Shown one piece after another: positions 1-11,497 of a stretch of 64,000 bases of DNA. Location of the stretch: the NCBI RefSeq assembly GCF_029227915.1, contig NC_079880.1:24864501-24928500 (forward strand), written 5' to 3'. The stretch is from Hydractinia symbiolongicarpus (Eukaryota; Cnidaria; Hydrozoa; Anthoathecata; Hydractiniidae). Numbering within the stretch: position 1 is the first letter of the stretch; every line of letters starts with the position of its first letter. Both the position numbers and the translations under genes were made by a program. The notes under the pieces are model-generated. The model made no database searches. It was not told the DNA's origin and saw nothing but the letters and a program-made list of their open reading frames with translations.

Positions 1-200
1 TTAAGCTTAGACATATTCTTAAGATATTCTGACCCATTGTTTAGAGTAAATTCTTACAAAAAAAAGTTCTTATTTTCTAATTCGCTGCGCTCAACCGAAA
101 ATAACCTTATTTATTTTCTTATTTTTGCGACAGGGAAGACTCAAAGAACTTCGACTAGTAGTAGTAGTTATGTACGAAAAAGTTAGGGTTAGTAGGTGTT

Positions 201-1264
201 TCAAAGGCCTAGATTCCTTGTAACATATAGTAAAAGCTCTGTGTCGTCCTCCACATAACCATCTTTGGCTGTCTCCGAACGCCATCTACCATGTCGTTTA
301 AAAAGACGGTCTGGGACGTCTGCATTTGCCGCTGCTGTTGCTCCTCCAGCACGTAGGCTGTGGAGTCCGAATCTTGTCCTATCCAATCCGATTGATGCCA
401 GTGCATCGAGTGCATTTTCTCTTGTTGTTGTGTAGCTGATTAGGCGATTCATTTTTTTAAAACTTCCGAATTTGTTGTTTGATGTAACTGTGACCGCTCT
501 AAACAGATAGGAATCAGGCTCAGCAGGTACATACATACTTCATATACTCAGTTAAATTATATACTGGGCAGATCCCATTTCCGCAAGCGCTGATGTAAAC
601 CCAGTGTCCTTCTCTGTAGATATCTGTTTTGCTTTTCGCTCTGAACAGTTTCATAAAGCTATTTTTGTAAGTGACCTCACATCTTTTCAGATTACTAATT
701 TCCGAAAACCTAAGAAAGCCACAGAATCCCAAGAGAAAGATATTAAAAGTTCTAAGTTTGTAAAGGTTAACAGCTTCGCTTTTAACAAGTTGTTTATGTA
801 ATGCGTGCAAATGTTCAACCGTAATTGTCTTTCTTGCGAGTTTAATGTTGTAGTAGGCGTTTAGCGGCTTTGAGCATATTTTTTGGTAAAGTGTGGTCGC
901 ATGGGTTATTGTAGCCTGTCAAATTGTGAAAATACTGGATAGCGTAGAATGCGATTTCGATTTTAGGATAAGAATTGTTCATTTGGGTTAGGTTAAGTAT
1001 TTACAACGCAACTGTTAGCGGTAGAGCTGGTAATTGTGATACAGAATATTTTTGACACCATGTATTCCATGAATTAAAAGAATAATAGTACGTTTTTATC
1101 GTGTTATTCGCCCTGGAATTTAAGATATATTCTGGTAGATCTTCTGCTAAATGCCTCAAAGTTTCGTTTTCCAAATGTTGCGTAAAATGACTTGCAAAGA
1201 GTTTCAAAATGTAAAAAACATTGCCTATTGATTTTAAGAGTTTTTGTTTGTCCAGTGACTGCAT
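201..1264 (-). pseudogene. Tyrosine recombinase of the DIRS-like element (frame-broken)
   Basis: This is the integration enzyme of the retroelement. Three minus-strand blocks make it up. Block 1001-1264 is a helical N-terminal DNA-binding (SAM-like) region. Block 520-810 carries the first catalytic arginine in GFLRFSEI. Block 201-536 carries HSLR (residues 59-62), the RHGRW motif (H82) and the nucleophile tyrosine in KDGYVE (Y94). Together these give the R-H-R-H-Y set of tyrosine recombinases. The blocks lie in different frames, so at least two frameshifts or small gaps separate them. The motif residues still present suggest fairly recent decay. Confidence 0.8.
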
Positions 1265-1464
1265 GTCTTAGTCCAGTGACGACACCGTCGCTGTCCCTGT
1301 GGATTCGGTTTATATAAATTGCAGTTTGAAAGCTATTATTTTGCTTTTAAAATGCCTAGAACCTATGGCGGATTTTTTGCACTCTCCTTGAGTAACGCAT
1401 AAATTGGGATTGTCAAAGATCCTGAAGTTTTTAATAAATTTTTGGAAGTCCCCTGTTGAATCAG

Positions 1465-2629
1465 TTAAAATGGCCAAAACGCTGTCGAAGGCCAGTATGG
1501 GGCCACCAGTGTGCCCGAAGCTTTACAGGTCTGCATGTGTTTTAAAACCTTTGATATAGTTTGAATCGGGGGCACGAGTAAATTATTTTCGTTTTCCCAC
1601 GAGGTATTAAAGGCGTTTACGCATTCAGTTTCCGGACAATAATATTTTGAGTTGAACCTGCCCACCTTTTTGTTTTCGTCATTAGCAAACCTATCTACGG
1701 TGAATGGACCCCAGAGCCTGTTTAGGTATTCGAAAAAGCTTTTTGTGACTTCCCAGGGTTGCAACCTCTAACTATAGTAGAACCAGCTGTCATTAGACAA
1801 GAAATATCATTACAGCTAGCTGTTTTGTCACCTCATCATCAAGTTTTCCTTTGAGCTGCCTCTTTTTATTATACAATGGCTCGCGTAATTATCTGTCTTC
1901 CAAAGTACTGCTTTGTTGCATAAAACTGATTTTAATGATTTTAGCGAATATTGTATAGCGTATAGCTCTCTCCACGTGGAGTTCATTAGGCTTTCCGTTA
2001 GTGTGAAATTCTTAATAGAAATATGCATTCTATTCTTGTGCCACGTGTGTGAACCCAGCCCTGTATCGCTCGCATCAGAACAAACGATTAACCAGGGAGT
2101 ATTTCCCCGTGTCATTGGTCTCTCAGTGTGTTTTAGCAGATTGTTCTTCCAAAAGAACAGTTCTTTCACAGCTTCTGAAGCGTGTGACATGTTCATTCGG
2201 GAGTCCCATGATATTCGCGATTCAATAAGATAATAAACTCGTCTAATTTTCAGTTGGGCCAAATTGCCTATAACAAATTTCATGGATATGATTTTTCCCC
2301 AAAATCTCGAAAGAGTAGAAATTAATCGCTGGGAAGGTATAGAAAAAAGTTTTTTCTTCAGATCTAGATTAATGCCGAGCCATGTCATGTTTTGAGTGGG
2401 ACTCCACAGAGATTTGTCGTTGTTTGCGACAAACCCAGATTTCTTAAGCGAGTCTCGGACGAAGTTTGACGCCCTCGGAGTCGATTCATAGGTATTGCTT
2501 GTGCCAGCGCCGTTATCAATAAAACATGCAAATTTTATAGCATGATCTCGCCAGTGTTTTACGAGGACTCGCATTGTTTTTGTGAAAATAAAGGGGGCAG
2601 AAGAGAGACCAAACGGTAGGACTGTAAAA
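1465..2629 (-). pseudogene. Reverse transcriptase C-terminal part, RNase H and linker block
   Basis: The block from about 2629 down to 1828 begins with the RT motif TVLPFGLSSAPFIFTK. It continues through an FIDN segment, an altered form of the catalytic aspartate pair region, into an RNase H domain marked by WLIVCSDASDTGLG and, further on, TWRELYAI and WKTDN. The block at 1465-1764 contains FTVDRFANDENKK and FNSKYYCPETECVNAF, which fit the conserved segment that follows RNase H in DIRS-type proteins. The two blocks are in different frames. The upstream half of the same domain lies beyond the inserted transposon at 6.6 kb. Confidence 0.78.
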
Positions 2630-3464
2630 GGGGCTATTTTTTATTAAAAAAGTGTCGGACGGAAAAATCGATACTTGAATAGGCTATAAAAAACAATCTG
2701 CAAATAATTACGGTTTCCCTATGCGTTTATTCTATTGCCTGAGGGCTGGTTTAGTTTGGGTAAAAAGGATGTGATCATACTAGATACTGACGGGGAAGGA
2801 TTTAGAGTTTGATTTTAGTGTCGGACAAAATCGATAAAAAAAGAACTTTTGAAAATTTCGATTCACTACACGTTTCTATCGAAAGTAAGAGAAAGAAAGA
2901 TGCAGTAGAGATATATATTTGTACTGAAACGTTCCTCTTTCTTTTGAACAGTATTTGGAAAATTTTACAATTTTTGAACTTTGTATATTAACAAATTTCT
3001 TCAGCAATGGAATAAAGTGTCGGACGGAAGCTGAATTTTAGTTTCGGACGGAAGAAAATAAATGTCTCTATTCTCGCAAAAAAACATGACAGAACGTTGA
3101 TTTATATGGAAACGCAATTAATTCAAGAAATTATCTAAAGATGAGTTAGGTTTGTCCAGTTTAAATTGAACTTTTAAAAATCTTTCGTCCGACACTAAAG
3201 TAAGAAAATAAATAGAGCTTTTTAAAAATGAATGTTAGCTCGAACTTTAGTTCAATCTTTAAAGAAAAACAAAATCATCGTAAATAAATGCCAAGGAACA
3301 TCATAAATAACTTCATAAAATACAGTTTTGAAGGCTGCAGTTTCGTTCGTTAGGATAAGAATATTAACCTTTTTCCGTCCAACACTAAAATAAAAAGACA
3401 AGTTTTTATCTAGTTTTAACGGAGAAAAACAATTCATCCAAGTCCACCTTAAAACTGGGAATAA

Positions 3465-5605
3465 CTAGACATAAAAACATTCTTCGTGAAACCAATTTTT
3501 GCAGGATGGACATTCTAACCAATCCGTAGTGTTATCTGAATGATAGGAAGCAAAACACTTTGCACATTGGTTCTCTTCAACTGTAGTCGAAACGTTATGA
3601 TCACAGATCAAGCCACCATCCTTGCTGTACCAATGAGTGTAATACGGCTCCTCATCAGCAGCAGTTTTGTAAAATGCAATTGAGGAATCACCACGTTGGT
3701 TGATTGACCTCTCAAACTTGTTAATCTTGAGGGTTTCGGGGATGGGAGAAGCGGCTTCTATACCTTCCGGCTCCGTGATTTCCGACTCACTCGGCATGTA
3801 GACAGTGATCACAGATTGAACAAACTGCGAGGCAGCTTCGGCAAATTCTTTCAGGTTGTAAATCACAGCCTTGTTTGATTTTACCTTCCGAAAAACGACA
3901 TTTTTTAGCGTACCTCCAACCCCATCCATCGGTCCTTTTCCGTGGTGACGCTCATTGTAGAACCAACTCAAACTTTTATCAGCGAGGATGGTAGCAGATA
4001 GAATCTTGAACACGAAACGCGAACGAAATTGGGAGCCCATTCCATCACTCCAAACGATTAGGCGATGAAATTTCCGTTTAGTCCATTCTTCAGCAATCTC
4101 CACAACTTGTTTCAAGGAGCTCATCGAAGTTATGCGATTGTGATCTGAACTTTCGGTAATAACGACAATGCTTTTATGATCTAGCTTTTGCTCTTCGTCC
4201 AGGAAATAACAGCATGATGTAAATAAGGAGAAGCTCTGGTGACCAAAATAAGCGCTCTGAATTTCGTCTTGCTGATCGTTCTTATAGTTTTCTGCAAAAT
4301 CTACGTGCACAAGCAAATCATCAGCAGTGAGATCTTGTTTCTGTTGAACATACGCAGAAAACTGGATGCGTTTGACCGAAATATGTTCCTTCAAGATTTT
4401 AATTTTTTCCTTCATTAACGCGACAGCATCCTCGAAACCAAGAGAAAATTTCGCTTTTGTTATCCTTTTCTCTATGGTTGTCCAACAGAAATATTGAATG
4501 TCGTCATCGGCACTGTCCTTTTCAGATGAAGACAAGGATGAGGATTCGGAGTGTGAATCGGACTTTCTTGGACCAAAATCAAAAGTAGAACACTGTTCAC
4601 ACTAACTAGACGCACATTTCTTTAAAGAGAGGTTACATGCAAACTTCTCGACTAAATCGTGGGGATTTGAAGGGATTGGGTTTTCCAAAACTTTATTCAA
4701 TGCCTTAGCTAGGAGAGTTGCATTCTCGCATATCTCACACAGGCAAGAGCCGTGTGGAATATTTTTATTAAAAGCGTATTCTTTGTGAGCTTTTAAAAAA
4801 TCGTAAAGCTGTGAGAATGTTAATTCTTTTTCAAATTTATGAAAGAAAGTGTCCGGGACTTTGATTTTACCGGATCCATTAGCGATATTAAGAACGTCTT
4901 TAATGCTCCATAGTAAGTAAAGCTTCTGCTTGAACACTTTCTCGCTGTCGACTTTACCTATGTATACATTGTCCTTTCGTCCAGGATTAGTGTAGGTGAG
5001 ATCTGCGCGGGAGAGAAAGTCAATCAACCATTGCTTTTCTTCTTCATCCAAGTCCTTTCGAGGTCTACCACGTGAAGTTTTCTTGAATTGAAATTTCACC
5101 TGATATTTCTTAGCTAATTTCTCGATGACTTCAGCTTTTTTATGTGGGCTTTTTGGTAGGAGGTTGTTCACACGCGATACGCTACGGTGAAGCGATTGCT
5201 TTGTGGTGAAGGAGCTTGGGGAACTTGAGGTAGATGACGACGATGGTGATGAGGAACGACATGATTGGGAGCTTGTGGGACTTTCTGAGTCGATACCATT
5301 TGTGTTTTCGGTAGAATCGATGTCTTCTATAGAACTGGTGCTCACGGTCGAATCGTTACTGCTGGTAGGTTCGATAGATGCGTCTTCAATTTGTTGGGCC
5401 GCTGTTGCTTGTGCTTTCTTTAGTTTGCGATGACGTTCCGATACTTTGTAACGTTCATAGTCTGAAGGATTGTTCTTGAGATTTTGGCGCCAAATCTTTT
5501 TTCGTAGCGCCTCGGTTTTCTTCTTTTCAATTGTGTTATTCTTTGCTCGATAATTTTTGCATTTTTGAGAGTTCGTCATGGGAAGCTCACCCTTTCTTGG
5601 ACGAC
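3465..5605 (-). pseudogene. DDE-like transposase with PHD-like zinc finger (one in-frame stop)
   Basis: The frame is open from a good splice acceptor at 5606-5607 down to 3465, except for a single TAG at 4602-4604. N-terminal half: a basic region, a serine-rich linker, a GRPRKDLDEEEK segment and a Cys-rich HGSCLCEICENA motif. C-terminal half, numbered from the methionine at 4535: VHVDFAENY (D79), WSDGMGSQF (D164), HHGKGPMDGVGG (198-208), then a zinc-finger end with C324-x2-C327, C342-x2-C345, H350 and C353. The spaced acidic residues look like a DDE nuclease core, as in a family of cnidarian and other invertebrate proteins of unclear superfamily. A possible first exon lies at 5834-5926 (ATG at 5926, donor GTAAGT), but its phase misses by one base. 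Confidence 0.7.
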
Positions 5606-5833
5606 CTAGAAAAAAAATTAAATTTATGAAAAAGAGAACAATCGAATCGCGACAGATTCATTATGACACACATAATGGTATTTTAGTGTTGGACGGAATG
5701 AATAAGTCTTTTCATCATGTTCTGATAGTAAAACTGTTAAAAAGGATTATTTGGTTCAGCAATAAATAATATATAATACAAGAAATCTATGATATCTAAG
5801 AAAACTTAGGCTACGTGTTTAAAAAAAACTTAC

Positions 5834-5926
5834 CACCTTTTTTAATAATGGCTGGTGATTTTCATTGGTCGTAGAAGAATGAGACATTGCTGACGAGACA
5901 GACGACGCATTTTCGGTTGGCTCCAT
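5834..5926 (-). other. Possible first exon of the transposase gene
   Basis: An ATG at 5926 opens 31 codons beginning MEPTENASS, followed by a strong donor GTAAGT at 5833. The acceptor at 5606 gives a phase one base off, so either the copy has a 1-bp indel or the true splice site differs. Confidence 0.4.
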
Positions 5927-6600
5927 TTTAAATGTCAGCAAAGACGTGAATGATTTAAAAAAATAAACATTCGATCATTCGAACGACGTTCGAAAGTTCT
6001 AAAATAGCTTAAAGAGCAATGGAGTGACATTATTTAATTTAGTGTCGGACGGAAAAAAAGGAATCGCTTTAAAATAGTCTTCACATTGAAAAATCTTGAC
6101 AAGTTATGGATGTATTATCTGTGTTTCTTTTCTCCGAAAGGGTTTAATTGAAACTTAGCAACAATTTCGGTTTTAATAAGCTTTCTTATAAACCGTGAAA
6201 AATATTCAAAGTTTTGTGTTTTTAGAAGTTCTTGTATTCATTTTTATTGGACGCACTTTAATTAAAACAGCTTTATTTCAATCTATTTTTTTAATTATTT
6301 ATCTTTTTTGGACAGTTTTTTAATCCCTCCTCCAACTCAAACAGATTTGAGACGTTCAAAAACTTCTTTTTTAAAAAGAAACGCCGGTAAAAGGCTATAA
6401 TGAAAATTTCCGTCCGACACTAAATTTTTCAAGAGAGTTGTACAAATGGTGCAAAATGTACGAAAAAGTAGGACCTGCCTTGGTATTAAATGTTATTTTC
6501 CCATAGCATAAGCCTAATTAAAACTAAATCAAATGTTAACGGGTGTTTTTGTAGACTTTTTATTTTTGACCTATATGATGACCAATTCTCAAATAGTCCC

Positions 6601-7089
6601 AAAAACAAAATACCTTTTTTCGCCATTTGTTACCCAAGAAAATCCTAAATATTTTTGATGCTCTGGAGCAATTTCTATGTGATGATAGCCTTGTTTTATG
6701 TCAAATTTAAACATGAAACCATTTTCCTCAACAAATTCTCCGAAAATCTTCCAATCATCGAATGTGGTTTTTTGTTTGTACACGTGTTTGTTTACATGTC
6801 TCAGGTCAAGAATAAGTCTCTTCTTATTTTTGGACGAACTAACGCTCAGTGGATTAACCACGTGTGGCTCAGTAGCCATCTCTTTTATTCTTCCGGTTTT
6901 AAGTAACTCGTGTAATTCCTTATTTACAAAATCTTCATTGTCAAGAGCCGAACAGTTGTTTTTGAAAGAAGCCTTTTTAGGGGTGGTGAAAAAGGGAATT
7001 TTGTATCCGTATTTTATAAGTTCTAAAATAGTTTTATTAGTGCCTATGTTCTCCAAGTAAGGTAGACGCCGCCTGAGATTGCCCTCCAC
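6601..7089 (-). pseudogene. Reverse transcriptase N-terminal part of the DIRS-like element
   Basis: The protein contains VNPLSVSSSKNKKRLILDL and the palm motif FKFDIKQGYHHI (first catalytic aspartate), then runs to GEKRYFVF. There it stops abruptly at the right end of the inserted DNA transposon (6600). The next residues of the same domain restart on the other side of the insertion near 2629. It is therefore half of an RT split by an insertion, not a short gene. Confidence 0.8.
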
Positions 7090-7185
7090 GGTATGTGGAG
7101 GATTAGCTTGGCGCGCATAAGACCTATTGCATTCAGAAAAATTATATACAGTAGAAACAGTATCACACTTAACTTTTGCTTTTCT

Positions 7186-7670
7186 TTAGGGTTGTTTGAG
7201 GTCAGGGCAGTCCTTTCGCCAATGTCCTTGTTTTCCGCATCCGAAACACAGAGATCGCTGTTGGGGCTGTTGGTAACTTCGCTGGTATTGATTCGCGAAT
7301 CTTGGTTGCTGTTGAGATAGCCCGAAGATAGGCCTCCCCGGAGGTGCAGATTGTGAGCCGAAGGGGATAAAATTTTGATGTTTCGAATGGTGAGTGAATG
7401 AGGAAGACTGGTATGGGGGCCGACGTGGAACATGCTTGAAGGTTGACTTTCTCTTGGTCGCCTTTTTCTTGTTCAGAGCCCGGTTTTCCGCAGCCTTCAT
7501 CTTTTTTTCATCCTCTGAATCGCTGGCAAAATCGTCGGATAAGTATTCGTCGACAGCAGCCCATCCAGCCGGAGATTTATCTGCGAAACGGATACATTTG
7601 TTTCGCTTGTGGAGATCATCTATGACATTATCAATCTTTTTGGTATTTGGTATTTGGTATGGTAAACCGG
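7186..7670 (-). pseudogene. Gag-like nucleic-acid-binding protein with CCHC zinc knuckle
   Basis: The reading frame is basic and rich in Q, R and S, and it ends in a CCHC knuckle, CFGCGKQGHWRKDC (C-x2-C-x4-H-x4-C). The frame stays open upstream to about 7.67 kb through an acidic serine-rich stretch (SDDFASDSEDEKK). This matches the C-terminus of a retroelement gag. It directly precedes the RT frame, in another frame. The N-terminal part of gag is not seen, so the element looks 5'-truncated here. Confidence 0.65.
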
Positions 7671-7699
7671 CGGTGAAATTTAATTATTCTATCTATAAC

Positions 7700-8590
7700 G
7701 ACCAACTTGGCTTTTAAAACAAACAAAAAACAAATAAAGACATTTAAAAATAAAATAAAAAATAAGCTTTAATAAAATAAAAAAAAGAGTATGCATTTTT
7801 AGCCTACGACTGTGACTTCTTTGAATGGCTGGGGTCGTTTTGTATTGAAATTATTTTATATTTAGAATTTTTCGCGAGTATGTAATGTTGCCGGTTTTTT
7901 TGGAACCTGAAAATAAATTTTTTAAAAACACCTAAAGATTTTAAGGCGCTGATTTTGTTTTCCGCCTAATGTAAAAAAGTTGCAAATCGCAAAAAAAAAA
8001 AAAAAAAAAAATCGGCGATATTTTTAGATCTTAGATTTACTTTCTATTGCTGATTATAGTTGTATATTTCACTAAAAAGGAAAAAAGAAATAACCATGTT
8101 TAATTGAATTTTCACTTGCACCTAAATTTAATTTAGCTCATCCTTAAAAATAAATTTCCTGTGAAATCTTCATGAAGGTTGGTTTTTGTTAAATTAAAAG
8201 TATTAATGTTTCCACCTGGAAATCAATTAGCTATGGCAAGTTTTCAAGCTCTCAACTTTGTTGTTTAAATGACCTAGTTATTAGCAGTGATCCAGACTTG
8301 CCAAACCTACCCTGCTAGGTAAGCACTCGGCTATCTATATCGTATATTTGCCCTGCCTTTTTTGGAATGTTTGGTATTTTTTATATCTTTTAATGTCCTG
8401 GATACTGAAGATTGCTCTCTTCCAGAAAAAAAATAACAAAATCTTTTTTAGTGTAAAATGCCCAATGTTTTTTGTAACCTATATTTTATATATTCCCTAT
8501 ATTTGTATCTTGATCAAGTTTTACGTCTTTTAGAGTAGATAGATGGCACAAGAAAGGCATGGTGATTTAGTCTTTCAGTCTATTATAATT
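7700..8590. other. Non-coding, A/T-rich
   Basis: No gene is seen. It holds A-rich runs, including an uninterrupted poly-A stretch near 7990-8010, consistent with the tail of an old insertion. Confidence 0.5.
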
Positions 8591-8592
8591 TC

Positions 8593-8627
8593 ATAATAGC
8601 TGTACAAAAAAGTAGTACAGCTATTAT
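8593..8627. other. Perfect 13-bp hairpin just after the transporter stop codon
   Basis: The arms 8593-8605 (ATAATAGCTGTAC) and 8615-8627 are exact complements around a 9-base loop. The hairpin starts 5 bases past the TAG in the direction of transcription, so it would lie in the 3' UTR. Confidence 0.6.
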
Positions 8628-8632
8628 AGAGT

Positions 8633-11497
8633 CTAGTTACAAGTTATTTCACTCATTTTTATGAGTTTATTATTTCTCCATGTTTTCATTTGTTTCTTAT
8701 ATTCTTGCTTTCTCGTGACAGAATCCATCATGAGTCCTCCCAAATATGTGATGGCTCCATAAAAGATAAATCCAAAGGCAATGATACCCACAGATAAGCC
8801 TATAGTGACTGCATCCATCTTTACAATTGCAAATCCTGAGATTAACGCTGTTGTATCAGTGATGTAATTCAATGCTGCTAACGTTTGTCGATGGAAATGA
8901 GTGCCAATTACAGAGCCTAGGAAAAAGGAAATAAACTAATTATTAAAAGCTACCACTGACCTTAAATGCATGGAGAACATAAGAGGGTTTATCTCTTGCG
9001 TTTTTATCTCCATGGTTGTATTGACGAAAACAGTAATTTAAGATCAACAACATAGTTGTGGAAAGTTAACATTTAAATATTGTGTAATTGTCGCAAATTT
9101 GTTGGTAGGAAACAGGATAATTTTACCTAAAGGTGCACCTATCACAACAATTGGTATGCAGACACCAAGATACTCCCAAGTGACAGGCTGAATCTCATTC
9201 ATCATTACTAATCTCCAGTAGGATCCAAACACAGTATTGATAGCCATAAGAACTATTGAAGTAGGAGTGGCGGTTTTTTCGCTGACACGAAATAACAGTG
9301 TTAATAAGCTGAAACTGCAAATATCGATACCACTACCAGCAATGCCGGTGAATATACCTCCTAGAAAACCTAAGTAAAATAATACTTCGTAGTTCAACAG
9401 CGAATCCATTGAATTTACAATCTAATTTGGGTATGTGAACTAGTGTGTTTCCTAAGATTCACAACAACTTCAAGTAGAAAGTAATATGCAAAATGTGTTT
9501 TTTATACTGCTTGTTGTGAAATCTTTTTCTACCTGTAACAACTAAAATGATTGCTTTCCAAACATTGAATTCTGGGATGGATTTAAATGTCTTCCGTTTG
9601 TGAATTCGATTCAATAAAAACAAGGCAAATGCGAATGCAAAGAACAGTGATACAAATCCCATCTTTTTGTGAGCTGGTGATAATTCCTTATCGATGACTT
9701 CATATGTAATGATACTGCCGAAGACTCCACCAATAGAACAATACAAAAGAGATCTCCATTCTAAATGTACCTGGAATATAATTTTACATACACGTTTCAT
9801 GTTTGTTTTTGTTTTGTTTTTATACGAGCAACTACGTTTTTACTTCAGCTTTATTTGCCGAAGGCGAAAAATTTATTATATTTTTTCCCTAATTTTTTTG
9901 TTTATTTAACTGATGATATCCCTACCATTTATGTTTTATTTTTTTTCTTACCATATTGTTATTTTTTTTAAAGAACTATTCTGTAGCTCGAAAGAGAGAC
10001 TACGCAGGTTTGAGCTTTAGTGACCTATGCTAATCTAGCCCAACCACTTGGTTGGGCTAGATGGCAGTTGCTTTGCTTTTGATCAAAATCTTAGCCTCAA
10101 CACTAACTTACTTTGTCCTACTTGGTAAAGTTTATCATAAATATTTTGTGCCTGATATTGTGTACGATTAAACAAACAGGTTTGGAAAGCACGTATAAAA
10201 AAGCAAATCCAAAGTTATACCTTCATCCAGATAATAGTAAACGCAGCTGCAGTCATTCCACACGATTGAATCAACAGTGAAAAGTCCCTCGCAACAACTG
10301 GTGAAATTTTGAATGCCAATGTCATAACAGGGAATGCTACAGAACCACCACCCTCGCTTGTCATACCTAAATGAGTAAAATTACAATGCTATGGAATAAT
10401 ACCTTTGTCTATTTTCTAAGAAAACTTATAGCAATATGACTAATATAATACTCTGGGTCTCTTTAAGGGTTGACTCCATCTCACGTTTTCTACTCGAAAG
10501 GTTTTGGGCAGAAAACGTTCTAAGCATGCGAATTGGTAGTTTCTAGTTTTCTTCTCTTTCTTTTCTTGTTAGAGAGTAAGTAGAAATATTTCACCTTGTG
10601 CTTAAAATTAAGAAATTATAGAAATTGCTGATATAGCAATAATGTTAAAACAAAAAGACGGCGTCTGCTCCATATAGCGAAATGTATACGGAATAAAGTA
10701 AAATATCTGGTAGCCGAGGTAACAATATTACGTTCCTAATTTATTTAGGAAGAAAAAAAACACCTGCAATCATTGATCCAAAAATCATCATTATGCTGAT
10801 CCCATAATGTTCTTCGAACAAGTACCACGTGTTAAATTTGATAAAATACGCCCACCATAGCAGATGAAACACAAAAGCTGGGATAACCATACCAATAATA
10901 CGGCGATACTTCACAAAAAACTTCTTATGCCAAGGTGCGTCATGTGGCATATTTACAAGTTGGTTTTCGTAATCTTCCGACAGCGCTTGACCTAACACGA
11001 TTAAATAAATAGTTGGTAACCTGATGAAACTTAAACATGCATAAGATGTTTTAGGATAGAAGTAACGGGAAACAAATCAAGTCTAGTTTTTAGGTAGCTC
11101 GTTCTTGCTTACGATAAATTTCGTGGATGAAACTTATTCTGTGAAGACGTCAAATTAAACATAGAAAAGCCCCTGTTGAGATGATCTTACGAAAAAACAT
11201 TTTGGAACACTGATCCGAACGAATTGTGTTCAAATAAAGTAGAGTGTTTACTAACAAAGTTCGGAAGAAGTTTAATCGGAAAAGCAGTGATAGGTATGCA
11301 GCAGTGAAAGGTATGCAGCAGTGATAGGTATGCAGACCAACAAAAATTGAAAGCTTACCTTCCCACAGGTATTTCTTAATGAATTGCAGAAAAGTTCTTT
11401 TACTTCGTTCATGTTGCACTGGTGTCTGCATCTGGGGCATTGGCGCAGGAACTTTAACTGTTACTTGGTCGTCTACGTATGGGTTTTTCATTTCCAC
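8633..11497 (-). CDS. TauE/SafE-family membrane transporter, six exons
   Basis: Exons on the minus strand: 11359-11497, 10764-10991, 10221-10366, 9533-9770, 9127-9369 and 8633-8916. Every intron is GT-AG and phases join exactly, giving 1278 coding bases (425 residues plus TAG). The N-terminus is a short polar cytosolic-looking region. After it come repeated hydrophobic segments, with GSMIAG running into TSEGGGSVAFPVM across an exon junction, ARDFSLLIQSCGMTAAAF, and a second glycine-rich repeat GFLGGIFTGIAGSG. These are hallmarks of the two-fold TauE/SafE domain. Bacterial members export sulfite, sulfoacetate and related anions; the substrate in animals is not known from sequence. The start ATG at 11497 has a second ATG two codons later. 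It has no clear link to its transposon neighbours. Confidence 0.88.
10033..10062. other. Perfect 14-bp hairpin in transporter intron 3
   Basis: Arms 10033-10046 and 10049-10062 (ATCTAGCCCAACCA and complement) are separated by two bases. It is intronic, and no function is evident. Confidence 0.55.
11291..11334. repeat. Short tandem repeat in transporter intron 1
   Basis: About three copies of a 17-19-bp unit with the core AGGTATGCAGCAGTGA lie close to the donor of exon 1. Confidence 0.55.

Larger units (their letters stand above)
2651..6421. repeat. Scattered subterminal motif TTTAGTGTCGGACGGAAA
   Basis: Copies are at 2651-2665, 2813-2830 (partial), 3016-3029, 3037-3052, 3183-3199 (inverted), 3371-3390 (inverted), 5681-5697, 6038-6056 and 6407-6421 (inverted). 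They occur in both orientations, only in the non-coding flanks of the inserted transposon. Clustered subterminal copies of a terminal motif usually mark transposase binding sites. Confidence 0.75.
2630..6600 (-). mobile_element. DDE-type DNA transposon inserted in the DIRS-like RT
   Basis: This 3971-bp insertion starts GGGGCTATTT and ends with the inverted form of GGGACTATTT. Flanking AAAA tracts (2626-2629 and 6601-6604) are consistent with a 4-bp target duplication in an A-run of the RT gene. Removing it mentally restores a continuous A-tract and the RT order. Inside both ends is an inverted motif, AGTGTCGGACGGAAA (2651-2665 and inverted at 6407-6421). Related copies of the motif are scattered through the non-coding parts. 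The element carries one transposase-like gene on the minus strand. Superfamily not assigned. Confidence 0.75.
201..7670 (-). mobile_element. DIRS-like tyrosine-recombinase retroelement, decayed and split
   Basis: Read on the minus strand, the order is gag-like zinc knuckle (about 7.2-7.5 kb), reverse transcriptase start (6.6-7.1 kb), reverse transcriptase rest plus RNase H (1.83-2.63 kb), a conserved post-RNase-H block (1.46-1.76 kb) and tyrosine recombinase (0.2-1.26 kb). This order, and a tyrosine recombinase in place of a DDE integrase, is characteristic of the DIRS/Ngaro order. A separate DNA transposon at 2630-6600 interrupts the reverse transcriptase. Frame changes between blocks and a gag that looks 5'-truncated near 7.67 kb show it is dead. 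I could not define its terminal repeats; the 3' side may continue left of the window. Confidence 0.8.
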
